Of a DNA stretch of 64,000 bases, positions 63,793 to 64,000 are shown in pieces. The translations under genes were made by a program, and so were the position numbers. Numbering within the stretch: the first letter of the stretch is position 1; every line of letters starts with the position of its first letter. The stretch is from Thermopetrobacter sp. TC1 (GTDB lineage Bacteria > Pseudomonadota > Alphaproteobacteria > Rhizobiales > Aestuariivirgaceae). The DNA is taken from NCBI RefSeq assembly GCF_000746275.1, contig NZ_KN050828.1, forward strand, positions 12,930 through 76,929, given 5' to 3'. A model generated the notes under the pieces. It was given only the letters and a program-made list of their open reading frames with translations, had not been told where the DNA came from and made no database searches.

Positions 63793-64000
63793 TCAGGCCG
63801 GGGTCTTGCGGCGGGCGGCGCGTTTGCGCTCGTGCGGATCGAGGATGGCCTTGCGCAGGCGGATGGACTTTGGCGTGACCTCGACAAGCTCGTCATCGGC
63901 GATCCAGGACAGCGCCCGCTCCAGCGTCATGCGCACAGGCGGGGTGAGCTGCACGTTGTCATCCTTGGCGGCGGCGCGGATGTTGGTCAGCTTCTTGCCC
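63793..64000 (-). CDS. typA: 3' end of TypA/BipA ribosome-binding GTPase (cut by window edge)
   Basis: Only the last 68 codons lie in the window. The translated end contains [30 protein letters not shown], then [34 protein letters not shown] and TGA. This is the very conserved C-terminus of TypA/BipA, a translational GTPase that acts on the ribosome during stress and assembly. The GTPase domain is beyond the window. It converges on the helicase gene with 6 bases between. Confidence 0.93.
   Translation of the reverse strand, partial: GKKLTNIRAAAKDDNVQLTPPVRMTLERALSWIADDELVEVTPKSIRLRKAILDPHERKRAARRKTPA

Overview
The window looks like chromosomal DNA of a high-GC, motile, Gram-negative alphaproteobacterium. 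Supporting signs are a MucR/Ros-type zinc-finger regulator, an isoleucyl-tRNA synthetase lacking the usual C-terminal zinc cysteines, a TIGR03818-like MotA, a MotE-type gene between flgI and flgH, and L-ring genes (flgH, flgI) that imply an outer membrane. I cannot name the genus. Most of the window is ordinary core genome with dense coding. The intergenic spaces carry two families of short palindromic repeats.

Layout. 1-4.6 kb: Fe-S genes sufE and mrp and an IclR regulator, with repeats between them. 4.6-9 kb: ETF-ubiquinone oxidoreductase, then a polyprenyl-phosphate sugar transferase behind a repeat-rich gap. 9-15 kb: a secreted TPR protein, then ppk-ppx (polyphosphate synthesis and breakdown, overlapping genes). 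15-22 kb: mucR with a sigma70-like promoter and a clear terminator, moaA plus a MATE pump, and a DedA-PAP2-LssY fusion overlapping a diacylglycerol-kinase-like gene. 22-34 kb: a beta-helix protein, hemN, ileS, a YgfZ-type folate protein, pyrC-type dihydroorotase and a TerC-family membrane protein. 34-38.5 kb: dapF, mtaB, ftsY and yciB on one strand. 38.5-52.3 kb: two flagellar gene blocks facing each other. The plus-strand block is motA, fliM, fliN, fliG, flhB; the minus-strand block is flgB, flgC, fliE, flgG, flgA, flgI, motE, flgH, fliL, fliP, then flagellin. 52.4-64 kb: a DUF72 gene, an AT-rich DUF3800 gene with a hairpin-rich tract behind it, ahcY, an ATP-grasp plus flippase pair, hslU, a DinG-like helicase and the 3' end of typA.

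Most worth a second look: (1) the DUF3800 gene (about 35% GC in a roughly 65-70% GC setting) followed directly by a dense run of inverted repeats that could be a structured RNA partner. (2) fliM is cut by an in-frame TAG, although fliM-like sequence continues in the same frame for 240 more residues. (3) Two gene-free stretches each carry a promoter and a terminator and look like small-RNA genes. One of them has a 16/19 match to the Fur box. (4) A 137-bp MITE-like element is inserted inside another repeat with an apparent target duplication, and relatives of it sit elsewhere, one of them between fliE and flgG.

All calls come from reading the sequence and recalling protein families. No database search or folding program was run.
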